This document shows positions 41,044 to 51,906 of a DNA stretch of 64,000 nucleotides, piece after piece (position 1 is the first letter of the stretch; every line of letters begins with the position of its first letter). A program made the position numbers and the translations under genes. The stretch is from Deinococcus radiotolerans (GTDB lineage: Bacteria; Deinococcota; Deinococci; Deinococcales; Deinococcaceae): assembly GCF_014647435.1 (NCBI RefSeq), contig NZ_BMPE01000001.1:1054001-1118000 (forward strand). The letters are read 5' to 3'. The notes under the pieces are model-generated. The model did not search any database. It worked only from the letters and a program-made list of their open reading frames with translations, and was not told the DNA's origin.

Positions 41044-41562
41044 TCAGTGCCTGGCCGCGCGTGGCAGGAACGCCCCGGTGCGCGCGCGGTACGCAGCGTG
41101 GTCGGGGTGCAGCCTGGCCAGCGCGTCGTCCTCGATGCGGGCCTTGTGCCGCAGCAGTCCCGCGAGCAGCAGGGTGGCCGTGACCCTGGTCCGCCCACCC
41201 CGCGCGACCGTCCAGCCGCCCGCCAGCAGGAGCAGCGCCGCGTAGATGGGGTGCCGCACGAGGCGGTACGGGCCGCGCTGCACGAGCACGCCGCCTCTGA
41301 CAGGCGTGGGCAGCGGAGTGAGGTGACGGCCCAGGGCCCGTCCACTCCAGATGAGCAGGACCAGCCCACCCACGCTCAGCGCCCCGCCGGCTACCTGAAC
41401 GGACCGGGGCCGACGCCTCCCGCGACGCCCGCCGGTCAGGATGGCGGCCAGCAGCGTGAACTGCGCGGCCACCAACGCCCGGTCACGGTTCACGCGGATT
41501 TCCTCCGGTTCGATGACCATCCGGAACGACGCCGGATGATCAACGGCACTCCCGAAATCCAT
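41044..41562 (-). CDS. Isoprenylcysteine carboxyl methyltransferase family membrane protein
   Basis: A 172-residue membrane protein of the ICMT/PEMT-like family. The C-terminal signature is clear: RGPYRLVRHPIYAALLLLAGG, then RHKARIEDDALARLHPDHAAY. Two hydrophobic segments precede it (LVAAQFTLLAAIL and LSVGGLVLLIWSG). These bacterial proteins methylate small lipophilic or unknown acceptors at the membrane. ATG 41562 is chosen because of a strong AGGAGGTG ribosome site 5 nt upstream. Confidence 0.8.
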   Translation of the reverse strand: MDFGSAVDHPASFRMVIEPEEIRVNRDRALVAAQFTLLAAILTGGRRGRRRPRSVQVAGGALSVGGLVLLIWSGRALGRHLTPLPTPVRGGVLVQRGPYRLVRHPIYAALLLLAGGWTVARGGRTRVTATLLLAGLLRHKARIEDDALARLHPDHAAYRARTGAFLPRAARH

Positions 41563-41648
41563 TCCACACCTCCTCTGCTGGCGCAGCTCTGCGAGTCGCA
41601 TCCGCTCGGGTGGACAGGTTCTGCGCCCGTGTGCACCGGAGTCCTTCC

Positions 41649-42572
41649 TCAGTACGTGCGTCCGGCGGTGACGCGCCCGTCGGGTTCGTGACCCTGTTGC
41701 AGGTCGATCAGGAAGTCGCGGGTCAGGTGGGCGCCGCGCGTGACGAGGTCGGTGGTGGTGCTGGCGATGTGCGGCGTGAGGATCACGTTCGGCTGCGCCC
41801 AGAGCGGGTGCTCTGCGGGGAGGGGTTCGGGGTCGGTGACGTCCAGCACCGCGCCGCCCAGTTGCCCGTCCTCTAGGGCGGCGAGGAGGTCATCCGTGAC
41901 GATCAGGTTGCCGCGGCCGACGTTCACGAGCCACGCGCAGCGCTTCAGGCCGCGCAGGGTCCCTTCGTTCACGATGCCGCGCGTGTCCGGGGTGCTGGGG
42001 AGGAGCAGCACGACCCAGTCCGCCTGGGCAAGCAGCTCGTCGCGTTCGTCTGAGGGCGTGGTGCTGCGGATGCCGTATACGTGCGCGCCGTGGGGGGCCA
42101 GGAGTTCTTCGAGGTGCCGGCCGATGTGCCCGTGGCCCCACAGGACGACGTTCGCGCCGTCCAGGGTGGTCAGGGCGGACTGGCTGGGCAGGGCGGGGGC
42201 GTCCCAGTGGTGGCGGTGCTGCGCGTCCCGGAAGCGGTGCAGGCCGCGCGCGGCGGCGAGCATGCCGGTCAGGGCGTGCACGGCCACGGCGCGGTCGTGC
42301 AGGCGGCTGGCGTTGAACAGGGCCACGCCGGGCGGCAGGTGGGCCTGCACGTGGTCGATTCCGGCGGTGAGGGTCAGCACCCACTGCAATCCGGGTGTGG
42401 CGAGCAGGGCGGTGCGGGTGGCCGCGTCGGTCAGCCACAGCACGGCGCCGTCGGCCTCACCGTCGGGCACGTGGCCGCGCCGGTAGTGGTCGAAGGTCAC
42501 GCCGGGCACGCCGCGCTCGTCGTGTTGACTCAGGGCGCGGAACTCGGGCAGGTCGGGCAGCAGGACGCGCAT
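41649..42572 (-). CDS. D-2-hydroxyacid dehydrogenase family protein
   Basis: A 307-residue NAD(P)-dependent dehydrogenase. The Rossmann fingerprint is VVLWGHGHIGRHLEELL (GxGxxG at about 142-147); the catalytic Arg is in LVNVGRGNLI, the Glu in DVTDPEPLPAEHPLW and the His in NVILTPHIAS. The short form and LPSTPDTRGIV segment fit the glyoxylate/hydroxypyruvate reductase-like branch. The substrate is not determinable. No TANNNT box is correctly placed; a GAATA-containing stretch lies 5 nt upstream of the ATG. It follows the GNAT-cysQ pair on the same strand with a 4-nt gap, so it may be their last co-transcribed gene. Confidence 0.88.
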   Translation of the reverse strand: MRVLLPDLPEFRALSQHDERGVPGVTFDHYRRGHVPDGEADGAVLWLTDAATRTALLATPGLQWVLTLTAGIDHVQAHLPPGVALFNASRLHDRAVAVHALTGMLAAARGLHRFRDAQHRHHWDAPALPSQSALTTLDGANVVLWGHGHIGRHLEELLAPHGAHVYGIRSTTPSDERDELLAQADWVVLLLPSTPDTRGIVNEGTLRGLKRCAWLVNVGRGNLIVTDDLLAALEDGQLGGAVLDVTDPEPLPAEHPLWAQPNVILTPHIASTTTDLVTRGAHLTRDFLIDLQQGHEPDGRVTAGRTY

Positions 42573-42576
42573 GCGT

Positions 42577-43140
42577 CTATTCTGACCCGCCGGGGGCGTG
42601 CGCGGCGAGCCATTCGGACCGGGTGAGTTCCATGTGCACGTCGGTGCGGCCGTCGCGTTCGGTGCGGTGCACCTCGCGGAACCCGCAGGCGTGGAAGGCC
42701 CGCTGGGCGCGGCGGTTGTGGCCGAAGGTGGTCAGGCGGATGCGGTTCAGGGTGGGGTCGCGCTGCGTGAACGCCCAGCGCAGCAGCGCCTGCACGGCCT
42801 CGCGCCCGTAGCCCTGGCCCCACAGGCTGGGTACGCCGATCATGACGCCCAGCGTGGCGGTGGTGGGGGTCAGGGGCGGTGAGGGCCGCAGGTCGTACAG
42901 TTCGGCGCTGCCGATCAGCGTGCCGTGTTCGTCCAGGATCCCGAAGCCGTAGCGTTCGCCGGTGCGTTCCTCGTCCTGCATGATGCGCCGGAACAGGAAG
43001 CCGGGCAGGCGGATGGGTTTGGCGTCGTTCCAGTCGGCCAGTTCACGGTCGCGGAAGAAGCCGTGCAGGGCGCGCCACTCGGGCGGCGTGAAGTCCAGCA
43101 GGGGTTTGAGGGTGACGCGGGGCTTGAGGGGGTCGGTCAT
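42577..43140 (-). CDS. GNAT family N-acetyltransferase (RimJ/RimL type)
   Basis: A 187-residue acetyltransferase. The family core is present: FGILDEHGTLIGSAELYDL, then ATLGVMIGVPSLWGQGYGRE (acetyl-CoA loop WGQGYGRE), AVQALLRWAF and RIRLTTFGHNRRAQRAFHAC followed by GFREVHRTERDG. This matches the RimJ/RimL and ribosomal-protein N-acetyltransferase branch. ATG 43140 lies 5 nt after the stop of the cysQ-like gene, so the two are co-transcribed. Acceptor unknown. Confidence 0.88.
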   Translation of the reverse strand: MTDPLKPRVTLKPLLDFTPPEWRALHGFFRDRELADWNDAKPIRLPGFLFRRIMQDEERTGERYGFGILDEHGTLIGSAELYDLRPSPPLTPTTATLGVMIGVPSLWGQGYGREAVQALLRWAFTQRDPTLNRIRLTTFGHNRRAQRAFHACGFREVHRTERDGRTDVHMELTRSEWLAAHAPGGSE

Positions 43141-43145
43141 GCGCG

Positions 43146-44174
43146 TCAGCTCTGAAGGGGCCCCAGGGCGCGGGTCACGTCCCGCGTGAGGCGGTCGAGG
43201 TGGAAGGCGTCCCCCTCGGCCCGCTCGACCTGCCGGGTCTGGGGGTTCACGATGAGCAGGGCCAGCAGCTCGCCGTCCGCGTGGCGGATGTTCACGCCGG
43301 GGTGACCGTCCAGCGCGGCGCGGTCGGGGGCGGGCAGCAGCGTCCAGGCGGGGTCGCGACTGGTCAGGCCCAGGTGCGCGCTGGGCAGGCGGTGCTGGCG
43401 CAGCTGCGCGTCCAGCCAGTGCAGCGCGCCGGGCGTGCCGCCGATCAGGCCCTGCTCGATGTTCGGGCGGGACTGGTTGTAGCGGATGGGGCGGCCGTCG
43501 CGGCGGCGCAGGTCGCCCCCGGCGGCGCGCAGCAGGGCGTGCCCAGCGGCGATGTCCCATTCGCTGCGGGGGGACATGGTGAAGGTCGCGTCGGCCTGCG
43601 CGGCGGCCAGCCGCGCGAGCTTCAGGGCGATGCTGCCGCTGGGTTTCATGCCGGTCAGGCCGGACCGGTGCAGTTCCCGCCCGTGCTCGGTGTCCGAGAC
43701 CGCGATGCGCCAGTCCGGCCCGGCAGAGGGTGCGGGGACGGGCTGGCCGTTCAGGGTGACGCCGCGCCCGACCACGCCACTGAACAGCTCGTCGGTGTCG
43801 GGGGCGTACACGACGCCCAACACGGGCTCGCCGCCCACGGCCAGGCCGATGCTCACGCAGTAGTCCGGCAGGCCGGTCGAGTACTCCTTCGTGCCGTCGA
43901 TGGGATCGACGATCCAGACCCGCGCGGCACTCAGGCGGTCCTGGCGGTCCTCCTCCTCCTCGGACAGCAGGCCGTCCAGGGTGAACACCTGGGCCAGGCG
44001 GGTCATGATCAGCGTGGACGCCTCGCGGTCGGCGGCGGTGACGGGGTCGTCGGCGCTGGTCTTGTGTTCCACGGTCAGGCCCCGGCGCAGGTGTTCGCGC
44101 AGCAGCTCACCGGCCTCGCGCGCCAGGTCCTGGGCCAGCGCGAGTTCCGCGTGCAGGTCGGAGGGGGTCGTCAT
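43146..44174 (-). CDS. cysQ: Inositol monophosphatase family, CysQ-like 3'(2'),5'-bisphosphate nucleotidase
   Basis: A 342-residue Mg2+-dependent phosphatase. Motifs are TSADDPVTAADREA, LLSEEEEDR, the signature WIVDPIDGTKEY, and SEWDIAAGHALLRAAGGDLR. They fit CysQ, which turns PAP into AMP. The protein is about 70-80 residues longer than typical CysQ, with an unrecognised C-terminal extension (about 265-342, ending FHLDRLTRDVTRALGP). ATG 44174 follows a TATGCT box (44182-44187) by 7 nt. It is followed at 5 nt by a GNAT gene. Confidence 0.85.
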   Translation of the reverse strand: MTTPSDLHAELALAQDLAREAGELLREHLRRGLTVEHKTSADDPVTAADREASTLIMTRLAQVFTLDGLLSEEEEDRQDRLSAARVWIVDPIDGTKEYSTGLPDYCVSIGLAVGGEPVLGVVYAPDTDELFSGVVGRGVTLNGQPVPAPSAGPDWRIAVSDTEHGRELHRSGLTGMKPSGSIALKLARLAAAQADATFTMSPRSEWDIAAGHALLRAAGGDLRRRDGRPIRYNQSRPNIEQGLIGGTPGALHWLDAQLRQHRLPSAHLGLTSRDPAWTLLPAPDRAALDGHPGVNIRHADGELLALLIVNPQTRQVERAEGDAFHLDRLTRDVTRALGPLQS

Positions 44175-44220
44175 GACCCCGAGCATAGCCTGCGCCCCGG
44201 CTCTCACCGCGCGGCCCGCT

Positions 44221-44943
44221 TCAGCGCGGGCGCAGCAGCGCCGCCGAGGGGCACAGGTCGGCCAGCACGCACGCGCCGCAGCGCGGGTGGCGGCTGAGGC
44301 ACACCTCGCGCCCGTGCCGGACGCCTGCAACGTGCAGGCGCAGCCGCTCGGGGGTGGTGCGCGGCACGGCCGCGTCGAACCAGCGCTCCACCCGCGCGGC
44401 CGTCCAGGGGTCCGGCACCCACTCCAGCCGCCGGGCCAGCCGGTCCAGGTTCCCTTCGACGGGCATGGCGGGCCGGTGCAGGTCAAAGAGGAGCGTCAGG
44501 CTGGCCGTGTGCCGGCCCACGCCGGGCAGGGCTTCCAGGGCCGCGCGGGCGTCATCGTCACTCAGGTCCGCGAGGTGCTCCAGGCTGAGTGGGCCGTCCT
44601 CTTCGGGCCCGGCCAGGGCGCTCAGGATGCCATGCACGCTGGCGGCCTTACTGCGGTGCAGGCCGCCGCCCGCGCCGCGCAGGGTGTCCTCGATGCCGTC
44701 CGGGCCATCGAGGAGCGCCGCCTCCCACTGGGGGTAGGCCGCGCGCAGCGCGCGGTCCTGCCGGTCGGCAGCCGCGCGGGTGTTCTGCTGACCCAGGATG
44801 GTCCGGATCAGGCTGCTCAGCAGTTCCGGCGGGCGGGTGCGGGGGAAGGGCACCTCCCCGTCCGGCAGGTACTGCGCGGTCAGGCGGCGCGTGACCTCGG
44901 GCAGGGTGGCGGGCACCGTGAACGTGGGGGTGGGGCGGGGCAT
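44221..44943 (-). CDS. Endonuclease III family DNA glycosylase, atypical active site
   Basis: A 240-residue HhH-GPD protein with a C-terminal [4Fe-4S] site (C215, C222, C225, C231; spacing x6-x2-x5). The helix-hairpin-helix is [11 protein letters not shown] (139-149), but the position of the catalytic Lys of Nth is His145. The conserved Asp (VDTH in Nth) is Glu163 in PVEGN. The family removes oxidised pyrimidines; this member may be a monofunctional or altered-specificity paralogue. Deinococcus genomes carry several Nth copies. ATG 44943 follows a TAGCCT box (44950-44955) by 6 nt. Confidence 0.85.
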   Translation of the reverse strand: MPRPTPTFTVPATLPEVTRRLTAQYLPDGEVPFPRTRPPELLSSLIRTILGQQNTRAAADRQDRALRAAYPQWEAALLDGPDGIEDTLRGAGGGLHRSKAASVHGILSALAGPEEDGPLSLEHLADLSDDDARAALEALPGVGRHTASLTLLFDLHRPAMPVEGNLDRLARRLEWVPDPWTAARVERWFDAAVPRTTPERLRLHVAGVRHGREVCLSRHPRCGACVLADLCPSAALLRPR

Positions 44944-45011
44944 CCGGGCAGGCTAGCGGGCCGCGCGGGCGCACACCGTGCCGGTGCCCGCGTTCCGCCG
45001 GGTGCGTGCCG

Positions 45012-45764
45012 TCAGTACGGGAGGCCCGCGAGGCGCAGCAGTTCCGCGCGGACCTGCCCGGCGTCGCCGGGACGTTCAGCGCGGGACGGGCGGGTCAGGC
45101 TCAGGTACAGGGGTTGCAGGGGATCGAGCGTGTGGGGGTGCGGGTCGTCCGCGTCGGGCAGCGAGCCGTGGATGCCCCAGCCGAGCAGCACGCCGACGCC
45201 GTACAAGTCACTTTCCGGTCCCAGCGGCTCGCCGCGCGCCGCTTCGGGGCTCTGGAACGCGGCGGTGCCCATGCGCAGGGGCGCCTCGAAGGTTTCCAGG
45301 GTGGGTCCGGCCAGGTCGAAATCCACGAGTTTCGCGCCGCCGTCCTCCTCGACGATGATGTTCTCGGGTTTGATGTCGCGGTGCACCAGGCCGCGTTCGT
45401 GCAGGTAGCCCAGCGCGTCCAGGAGGTGCACCAGGGTCAGCAGGAAGGCGCGGCGTTCGGTCTTCACGGCGGGCCGCTGCGCGTAGCGGCGGAACAGCAC
45501 CTCGCCGCGCGCCAGGGTGCTGATCAGCGCGGGCTGGCCGTCCACGACGGTCTGGTCGATCACGCGGACCAGGCGGGGGTGGTGCAGGTCGTGCCCGTGG
45601 TCGTATTCCCGCGCGGCGTAGCCGCCCAGGTGCGCGGGGAAGATCTTCACGGCGCAGGGCTGGCCGTCGCGGGCCACGGCGAAGTACACGAGGCTGTGCG
45701 AGCCGCGCCCGACCGGACGGACCAGTCGGACGCCGTTTCCCACCACCTGTCCCGCGATAGGCAT
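45012..45764 (-). CDS. Serine/threonine protein kinase
   Basis: A 250-residue Hanks-type kinase without membrane or PASTA domains. Visible motifs are the glycine loop [10 protein letters not shown], Lys40 in CAVKIF, catalytic loop HRDIKPENI (Asp130) and the SPEAARG end of the activation segment. The DFG motif reads DFD (148-150), a variant that still keeps the Mg2+-binding Asp. I chose ATG 45764 (MPIAG) because a TAGTTT box (45772-45777) lies 7 nt upstream; ATG 45770 is also in frame. It is divergent from a patatin gene with about 90 nt between starts. Confidence 0.88.
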   Translation of the reverse strand: MPIAGQVVGNGVRLVRPVGRGSHSLVYFAVARDGQPCAVKIFPAHLGGYAAREYDHGHDLHHPRLVRVIDQTVVDGQPALISTLARGEVLFRRYAQRPAVKTERRAFLLTLVHLLDALGYLHERGLVHRDIKPENIIVEEDGGAKLVDFDLAGPTLETFEAPLRMGTAAFQSPEAARGEPLGPESDLYGVGVLLGWGIHGSLPDADDPHPHTLDPLQPLYLSLTRPSRAERPGDAGQVRAELLRLAGLPY

Positions 45765-45851
45765 CTCCATCAAACTACCCCAGGAGTCCGGGGCAGGGGT
45801 AGCCGGATCATTCTGAACCCGGTGCAAAGAAGTCGTAGAGTGACGGCTGAC

Positions 45852-46676
45852 ATGAGTTACGGACTGGTACTGGGCGGCGGCGGCGCGCGCGGACTGACAC
45901 ACATTGGCGTCTGGCGCGTCCTGGAGGCACACGACCTGCACCCCGCCGTCCTGGCGGGCACCAGCATGGGCGGCCTGGTGGGCGCGTTCATCGCCGCCGG
46001 GTACAGCGCCGCCGAGATGGAACGCCTGGCCCGCAGCGTCTCCTGGCGCCGCCTGCTGGACCTGCGCCCCGGGCCGGGCCTGATCCGCCCGGCCGTGGTG
46101 AGCGCCTGGCTGGCCGACCACCTGCCCGCCACGTTCGAGGACCTGCGCCTCCCGCTGGCCGTGACCGCCACGGACCTGCTCTCGGGCCGCGCGGTGTACC
46201 TCACGCGCGGCAACCTGCACGACGCGCTGCGCGCCACCACCGCGTACCCCGGCGCCGTCGAGCCCATCGCGCAGGAGGACATGCTCCTGGCGGACGGCGG
46301 CATCCTGAACCAGGTGCCGGTGGACGCGGCGCTGTTCCTGGGCGCGCGGCGCGTCCTGGCTGTGGACGCCACCGCCACGGACCCGCTCACGCCGCCCGAA
46401 CGGCGCGGGCACCTGTGGCGCCGCTTCACCCGCGAGCCGGGCGGCGCGGACAGCGCGCCGCACCTGGGCACCGTGCAGACTTTGCGCCGCGCGGTGGAGA
46501 TCATGCAGGCCCAGCTGACCGACGCCCGCGTGGGCCTGTACCGCCCGGACGTCCTGCTGCGCCCCACCCTGCGGGACGTGGACCTGATGAACTTCAACCG
46601 CGCGGACGTGGCCGTGCAGTCCGGCGTGGACGCCGCCCAGGCGCAGCTGCCGCGCCTGCTGACCCTGACCGGCTGA
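45852..46676 (+). CDS. Patatin-like phospholipase (RssA type)
   Basis: A 274-residue patatin-domain lipid hydrolase. The oxyanion loop is GGGGARG (8-14), the nucleophile elbow is GTSMG with Ser38, and the catalytic Asp is in [11 protein letters not shown]-terminal part with [12 protein letters not shown] ends the domain. Likely acts on phospholipids or lipid esters at the inner membrane; no signal peptide is seen. ATG 45852 follows a TAGAGT box (45836-45841) by 10 nt. Confidence 0.9.
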   Translation: MSYGLVLGGGGARGLTHIGVWRVLEAHDLHPAVLAGTSMGGLVGAFIAAGYSAAEMERLARSVSWRRLLDLRPGPGLIRPAVVSAWLADHLPATFEDLRLPLAVTATDLLSGRAVYLTRGNLHDALRATTAYPGAVEPIAQEDMLLADGGILNQVPVDAALFLGARRVLAVDATATDPLTPPERRGHLWRRFTREPGGADSAPHLGTVQTLRRAVEIMQAQLTDARVGLYRPDVLLRPTLRDVDLMNFNRADVAVQSGVDAAQAQLPRLLTLTG

Positions 46677-46745
46677 TGCGGCAGGCACGGCCGGGACAGC
46701 TCACCCCCGCGCCGCGCCCCGTCCGTCCGGTATTCTGCGCGGTGC

Positions 46746-47546
<801 letters not shown>

Positions 47547-47557
47547 GGTCAATGTGG

Positions 47558-47599
47558 GCGCGCCGGATCGGGATGACCCTGATCCGGCGCGCTTCTTCT
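47558..47599 (+). terminator. Rho-independent terminator after lepB
   Basis: A 12-bp perfect stem (GCGCGCCGGATC with GATCCGGCGCGC, 47558-47592, 11-nt loop) is followed by TTCTTCT. It lies between convergent lepB and DUF503 genes. Confidence 0.85.
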
Positions 47600-47621
47600 G
47601 GCGCCCGGGCGGGCGCTGACG

Positions 47622-47936
47622 CTACTCGTCCTCGTCGGGGCCCAGGGGCGTGATCTCGATGTGCTCGCTGGTCACGCGGTACGGGCCTTCCTTGGCGATG
47701 TAGTCGGCGGCCATGCGCAGCGTCTCCTCCACCCAGCCGTAGTCGTTGCTGAGGGTCGCCACGCCGATCACCTCCCAGTCGTGGGCGTCCAGACCGTCAA
47801 GCCGGGCGACCGTCAGGGGAAAGCGGACCTTGAGGCGCTCGACGACCGGGCGGACCAGGGCGCGTTTCTCTTTCAGGCTGGCCACCCAGGGCATCTCGAC
47901 ACGGATGGTCAGGACGCCCACGTACCCCAGGGCCAC
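47622..47936 (-). CDS. DUF503 family protein (YlxP-like)
   Basis: A 104-residue protein of the DUF503 family. The pattern [20 protein letters not shown], then [17 protein letters not shown] and [12 protein letters not shown] is typical. YlxP-type proteins are often encoded near ribosome-maturation genes, but the molecular role is not established. The GTG start at 47936 lies 2 nt after the stop of the upstream HMA-like gene, so both are in one operon. Confidence 0.88.
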   Translation of the reverse strand: MALGYVGVLTIRVEMPWVASLKEKRALVRPVVERLKVRFPLTVARLDGLDAHDWEVIGVATLSNDYGWVEETLRMAADYIAKEGPYRVTSEHIEITPLGPDEDE

Positions 47937-47938
47937 GT

Positions 47939-48154
47939 TCAGATCATGCCGGCCAGGAAACCCTGACGGCGGATGGCACGCACGAGGTCCATGACGGTCA
48001 GCTGCGAGGGATCGTAGTGAACTTCCAGCTGGCCCTCATCGGGGGTGGCTTTCACGACGCCGGGCAGCGCGCTGAGCGCCTGGGCGACGGTGAGTCCGGC
48101 GTCACGGTTCATGCCGCGTACGCCCAGCAGCACGCGGGTGGCGGTGTTGGTCAT
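47939..48154 (-). CDS. HMA-like small protein lacking the metal-binding cysteines
   Basis: A 71-residue single ferredoxin-like domain of the heavy-metal-associated type: [40 protein letters not shown] and [10 protein letters not shown]. In true CopZ-like chaperones the first loop is GMTCxxC; here it is GMNRDAG, so both Cys are missing and copper transport is unlikely. ATG 48154 is chosen because a CATAAT box (48162-48167) lies 7 nt upstream. It may now serve a regulatory or protein-binding role. Confidence 0.75.
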   Translation of the reverse strand: MTNTATRVLLGVRGMNRDAGLTVAQALSALPGVVKATPDEGQLEVHYDPSQLTVMDLVRAIRRQGFLAGMI

Positions 48155-48162
48155 ACCCGTCA

Positions 48163-48663
48163 TTATGCGCCCTGCCCGGGTAGGGTGCCCAGCCGTTCAC
48201 CGGGGGCCGTCTGCGCGCGGGTCCCCAGATGCGTGACGGCGTACGCGCCGGTCAGGACGGCCCCCTCGGCGGTCGCGGCGGCGCGCAGGACCGGGGTCAC
48301 CGGATAATGGATCTCGTACACGGCGGTGTCGTACGCACTCTTGACCGCCGCGTGCAGCAGGCCCTCGGCCGTCTCGGCGGGGGCCGCCGGGTGCAGACTC
48401 AGGGTGCGGATCAGCACGATGGGCCGGTCCCCCTGCCACACGGACTGCGCGAACACGAAGCCGTGCAGGGTGCCGTCCAGCTCCGCGACGAAGGAGTGCT
48501 CGCTGCGCTCGTAGAACTTCAGGGCCGGGAGGCTGGAGTGCACGCGGCCGTCGCGTTCACGTTCCGGCAGGGTGTCGAAGGCCGGGTCAGCGGCGCGCTG
48601 CACGGCCAGGTCCAGGGCCTGAATGGCCGCGTAGTCAGGTTCGGTGAAGGTGCGGTAGCGCAT
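48163..48663 (-). CDS. DUF1999/GNAT-like protein
   Basis: A 166-residue protein matching the DUF1999 family of Deinococcus-Thermus, which has a GNAT fold (a Thermus homologue is structurally known). Key segments are [51 protein letters not shown] and [20 protein letters not shown] 48663 follows a TACGCT box (48670-48675) by 6 nt. It is useful mainly as a lineage marker; its substrate is unknown. Confidence 0.85.
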   Translation of the reverse strand: MRYRTFTEPDYAAIQALDLAVQRAADPAFDTLPERERDGRVHSSLPALKFYERSEHSFVAELDGTLHGFVFAQSVWQGDRPIVLIRTLSLHPAAPAETAEGLLHAAVKSAYDTAVYEIHYPVTPVLRAAATAEGAVLTGAYAVTHLGTRAQTAPGERLGTLPGQGA

Positions 48664-48720
48664 ACGCCGAGCGTAGCCCACGCCCCGCCGGTGGGGCCAG
48701 GGACAGCGTGCACGGGCGGG

Positions 48721-49614
48721 TCAACGTCCGGCCTGAAGCACCTCGTCGACCTCAGCCCAGGTGGGCATGGCGTCCTGCGCGCCGGGGCGGGTGCAGGCCA
48801 GCGCGCCCGCGATCCCGGCGGCCCGCAGCGCGCCGGGCAGGTCATCCCCGGCGGCCAGGCGCGCAGCGAGCACGCCGCAGAAGGTGTCGCCCGCGCCGGT
48901 CGTGTCGGTGGCCTGCACCGGGTGAGCGGCCAGGCGGTGCGTGCCGCGCGGCGTGACGGTCAGGCTGCCCTGCGCGCCCAGCGTGACCGTCACGGCCTGC
49001 GGGCCGCGCGGCAGGATGGACGCCGCCTGCCGTTCCAGCGTGCCGCCCTCGGGGTGCAGGGCGGTCAGTTCGTGCTCGTTCACGATCAGGTGCGTGACCT
49101 GCTCCAGAAGTTCACCCGGCAGCGGGCGGGTGGGCGCGGCGTTCAGCAGCACCGGCACGCCGGCGGCGCGGGCCTGACGGGCGGCGTGCAGGGTCACCTC
49201 GGGCGGCAGTTCCTGTTGCAGCAGCAGGTGCGTCACGCCACTCAGATCGGGCGGCAGGTGGGCGGGCGTGACGTGCGCGTTCGCGCCGCTGGCGACCGTG
49301 ATGGCGTTCTCCCCACTGGCGGACACCGTGATCAGGGCCAGCCCGGTGGGCGCCTCCAGCGTGCGCAGCCCACTGAGGTCCACGCCCGCGGCGTGCAGGC
49401 CGCGCAGGGCCACGTCCCGGAAGGCGTCCTGACCGACCGCGCCGATCAGGCGGACGGTCGCGCCTGCCCGCGCGGCGGCCACCGCCTGGTTCGCGCCCTT
49501 CCCGCCGGGCGAGGTGACGGCGTCTCCGCCCAGGACCGTCTCGCCCGGGCGGGGAATGCGGGCGGTCCGCACCGTGAGATCCGCATTGACGCTACCAACC
49601 ACCAGAACGCTCAT
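48721..49614 (-). CDS. rbsK: Ribokinase
   Basis: A 297-residue PfkB-family sugar kinase. The ribokinase signatures are GSVNADL, the PGETVLGGDAVTSPGGKGANQ block, and the anion-hole/catalytic DTTGAGDTFCG with its Asp. NEHELTAL is also typical. It phosphorylates D-ribose to ribose-5-phosphate. ATG 49614 (MSVLVVG) has a weak CACAAT box (49621-49626) 6 nt upstream. No rbs transport operon is adjacent; the double-domain ABC ATPase at 19.9 kb is far away. Confidence 0.9.
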   Translation of the reverse strand: MSVLVVGSVNADLTVRTARIPRPGETVLGGDAVTSPGGKGANQAVAAARAGATVRLIGAVGQDAFRDVALRGLHAAGVDLSGLRTLEAPTGLALITVSASGENAITVASGANAHVTPAHLPPDLSGVTHLLLQQELPPEVTLHAARQARAAGVPVLLNAAPTRPLPGELLEQVTHLIVNEHELTALHPEGGTLERQAASILPRGPQAVTVTLGAQGSLTVTPRGTHRLAAHPVQATDTTGAGDTFCGVLAARLAAGDDLPGALRAAGIAGALACTRPGAQDAMPTWAEVDEVLQAGR

Positions 49615-50131
49615 GCGTTCATTGTGACAGCGAGCCTCCAAGCGAACGCGCGGACCGGCATGGGTCTGATCAGCTCCCCGAAACGCCCGAAGATGAACGC
49701 ACGAGGATGGCCGCCGGCTGAGCGCGGGTCGAGACTCACCTCAGGCTCGACGCCCGGGGAGCGGCCGAGAAGTGGCGTACGTGCCGCACCTCTGGGGATG
49801 ACAGGGTTCGTCTGGCGGCAGGCTGCGCGGTCAGGGAACCAGCAGCTCTGGGGTAGGACCGGAGCGTTGTCCCCGGGGCGGGCACAGGGAAGGCAGGTGG
49901 GGCGCCGCATGACGTGCTGGACCTGCTTTTCCGGGGGGTAGTGCCGGGGCCGCCTGCCGGTGGGTGGGGGTGAGCCCTTGATGCCGCCGCCCCAGTGTTT
50001 ATACTGAGTTTAATTTCAGACCTGGCTCAAAGAGCCGCCGATCGACCGAGATCACCCGCCCTCCCGCCCCTAGGAGCGCGGACGCCGGGAGCCGCCCCCC
50101 AGGGCCCCCCCACCCCACCCCGAGGAGTGAC
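49615..50131. other. Intergenic region with fadD promoter and possible dispersed repeat
   Basis: About 515 nt. The right part holds the fadD promoter and a leader of about 120 nt. The left part (about 49660-49830) has no gene; its translation (RSGVRAAPLGMTG) resembles short dispersed repeats commonly mistranslated in GC-rich genomes. No clear operator or RNA is seen. Confidence 0.5.
49978..50005 (+). promoter_or_regulatory. Sigma-70-type promoter of fadD
   Basis: TTGATG (49978-49983), 16-nt spacer, TATACT (50000-50005). The transcript would have a 5' leader of about 120 nt ending in GAGGAGTGAC before the ATG, unlike the leaderless genes around it. Confidence 0.7.
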
Positions 50132-51841
<1,710 letters not shown>

Positions 51842-51868
51842 ACCGGGCCGGCAGACAGACCATGAGCA

Positions 51869-51893
51869 GAGGCGGCCCCACCCGGGCCGCCTC
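51869..51893. terminator. Hairpin between convergent fadD and tsaD
   Basis: GAGGCGGCCC pairs with GGGCCGCCTC (10 bp) with a 5-nt loop, between two convergent stops. No T-run, so a bidirectional terminator is only probable. Confidence 0.6.
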
Positions 51894-51906
51894 TCCCCTG
51901 TTGGCC

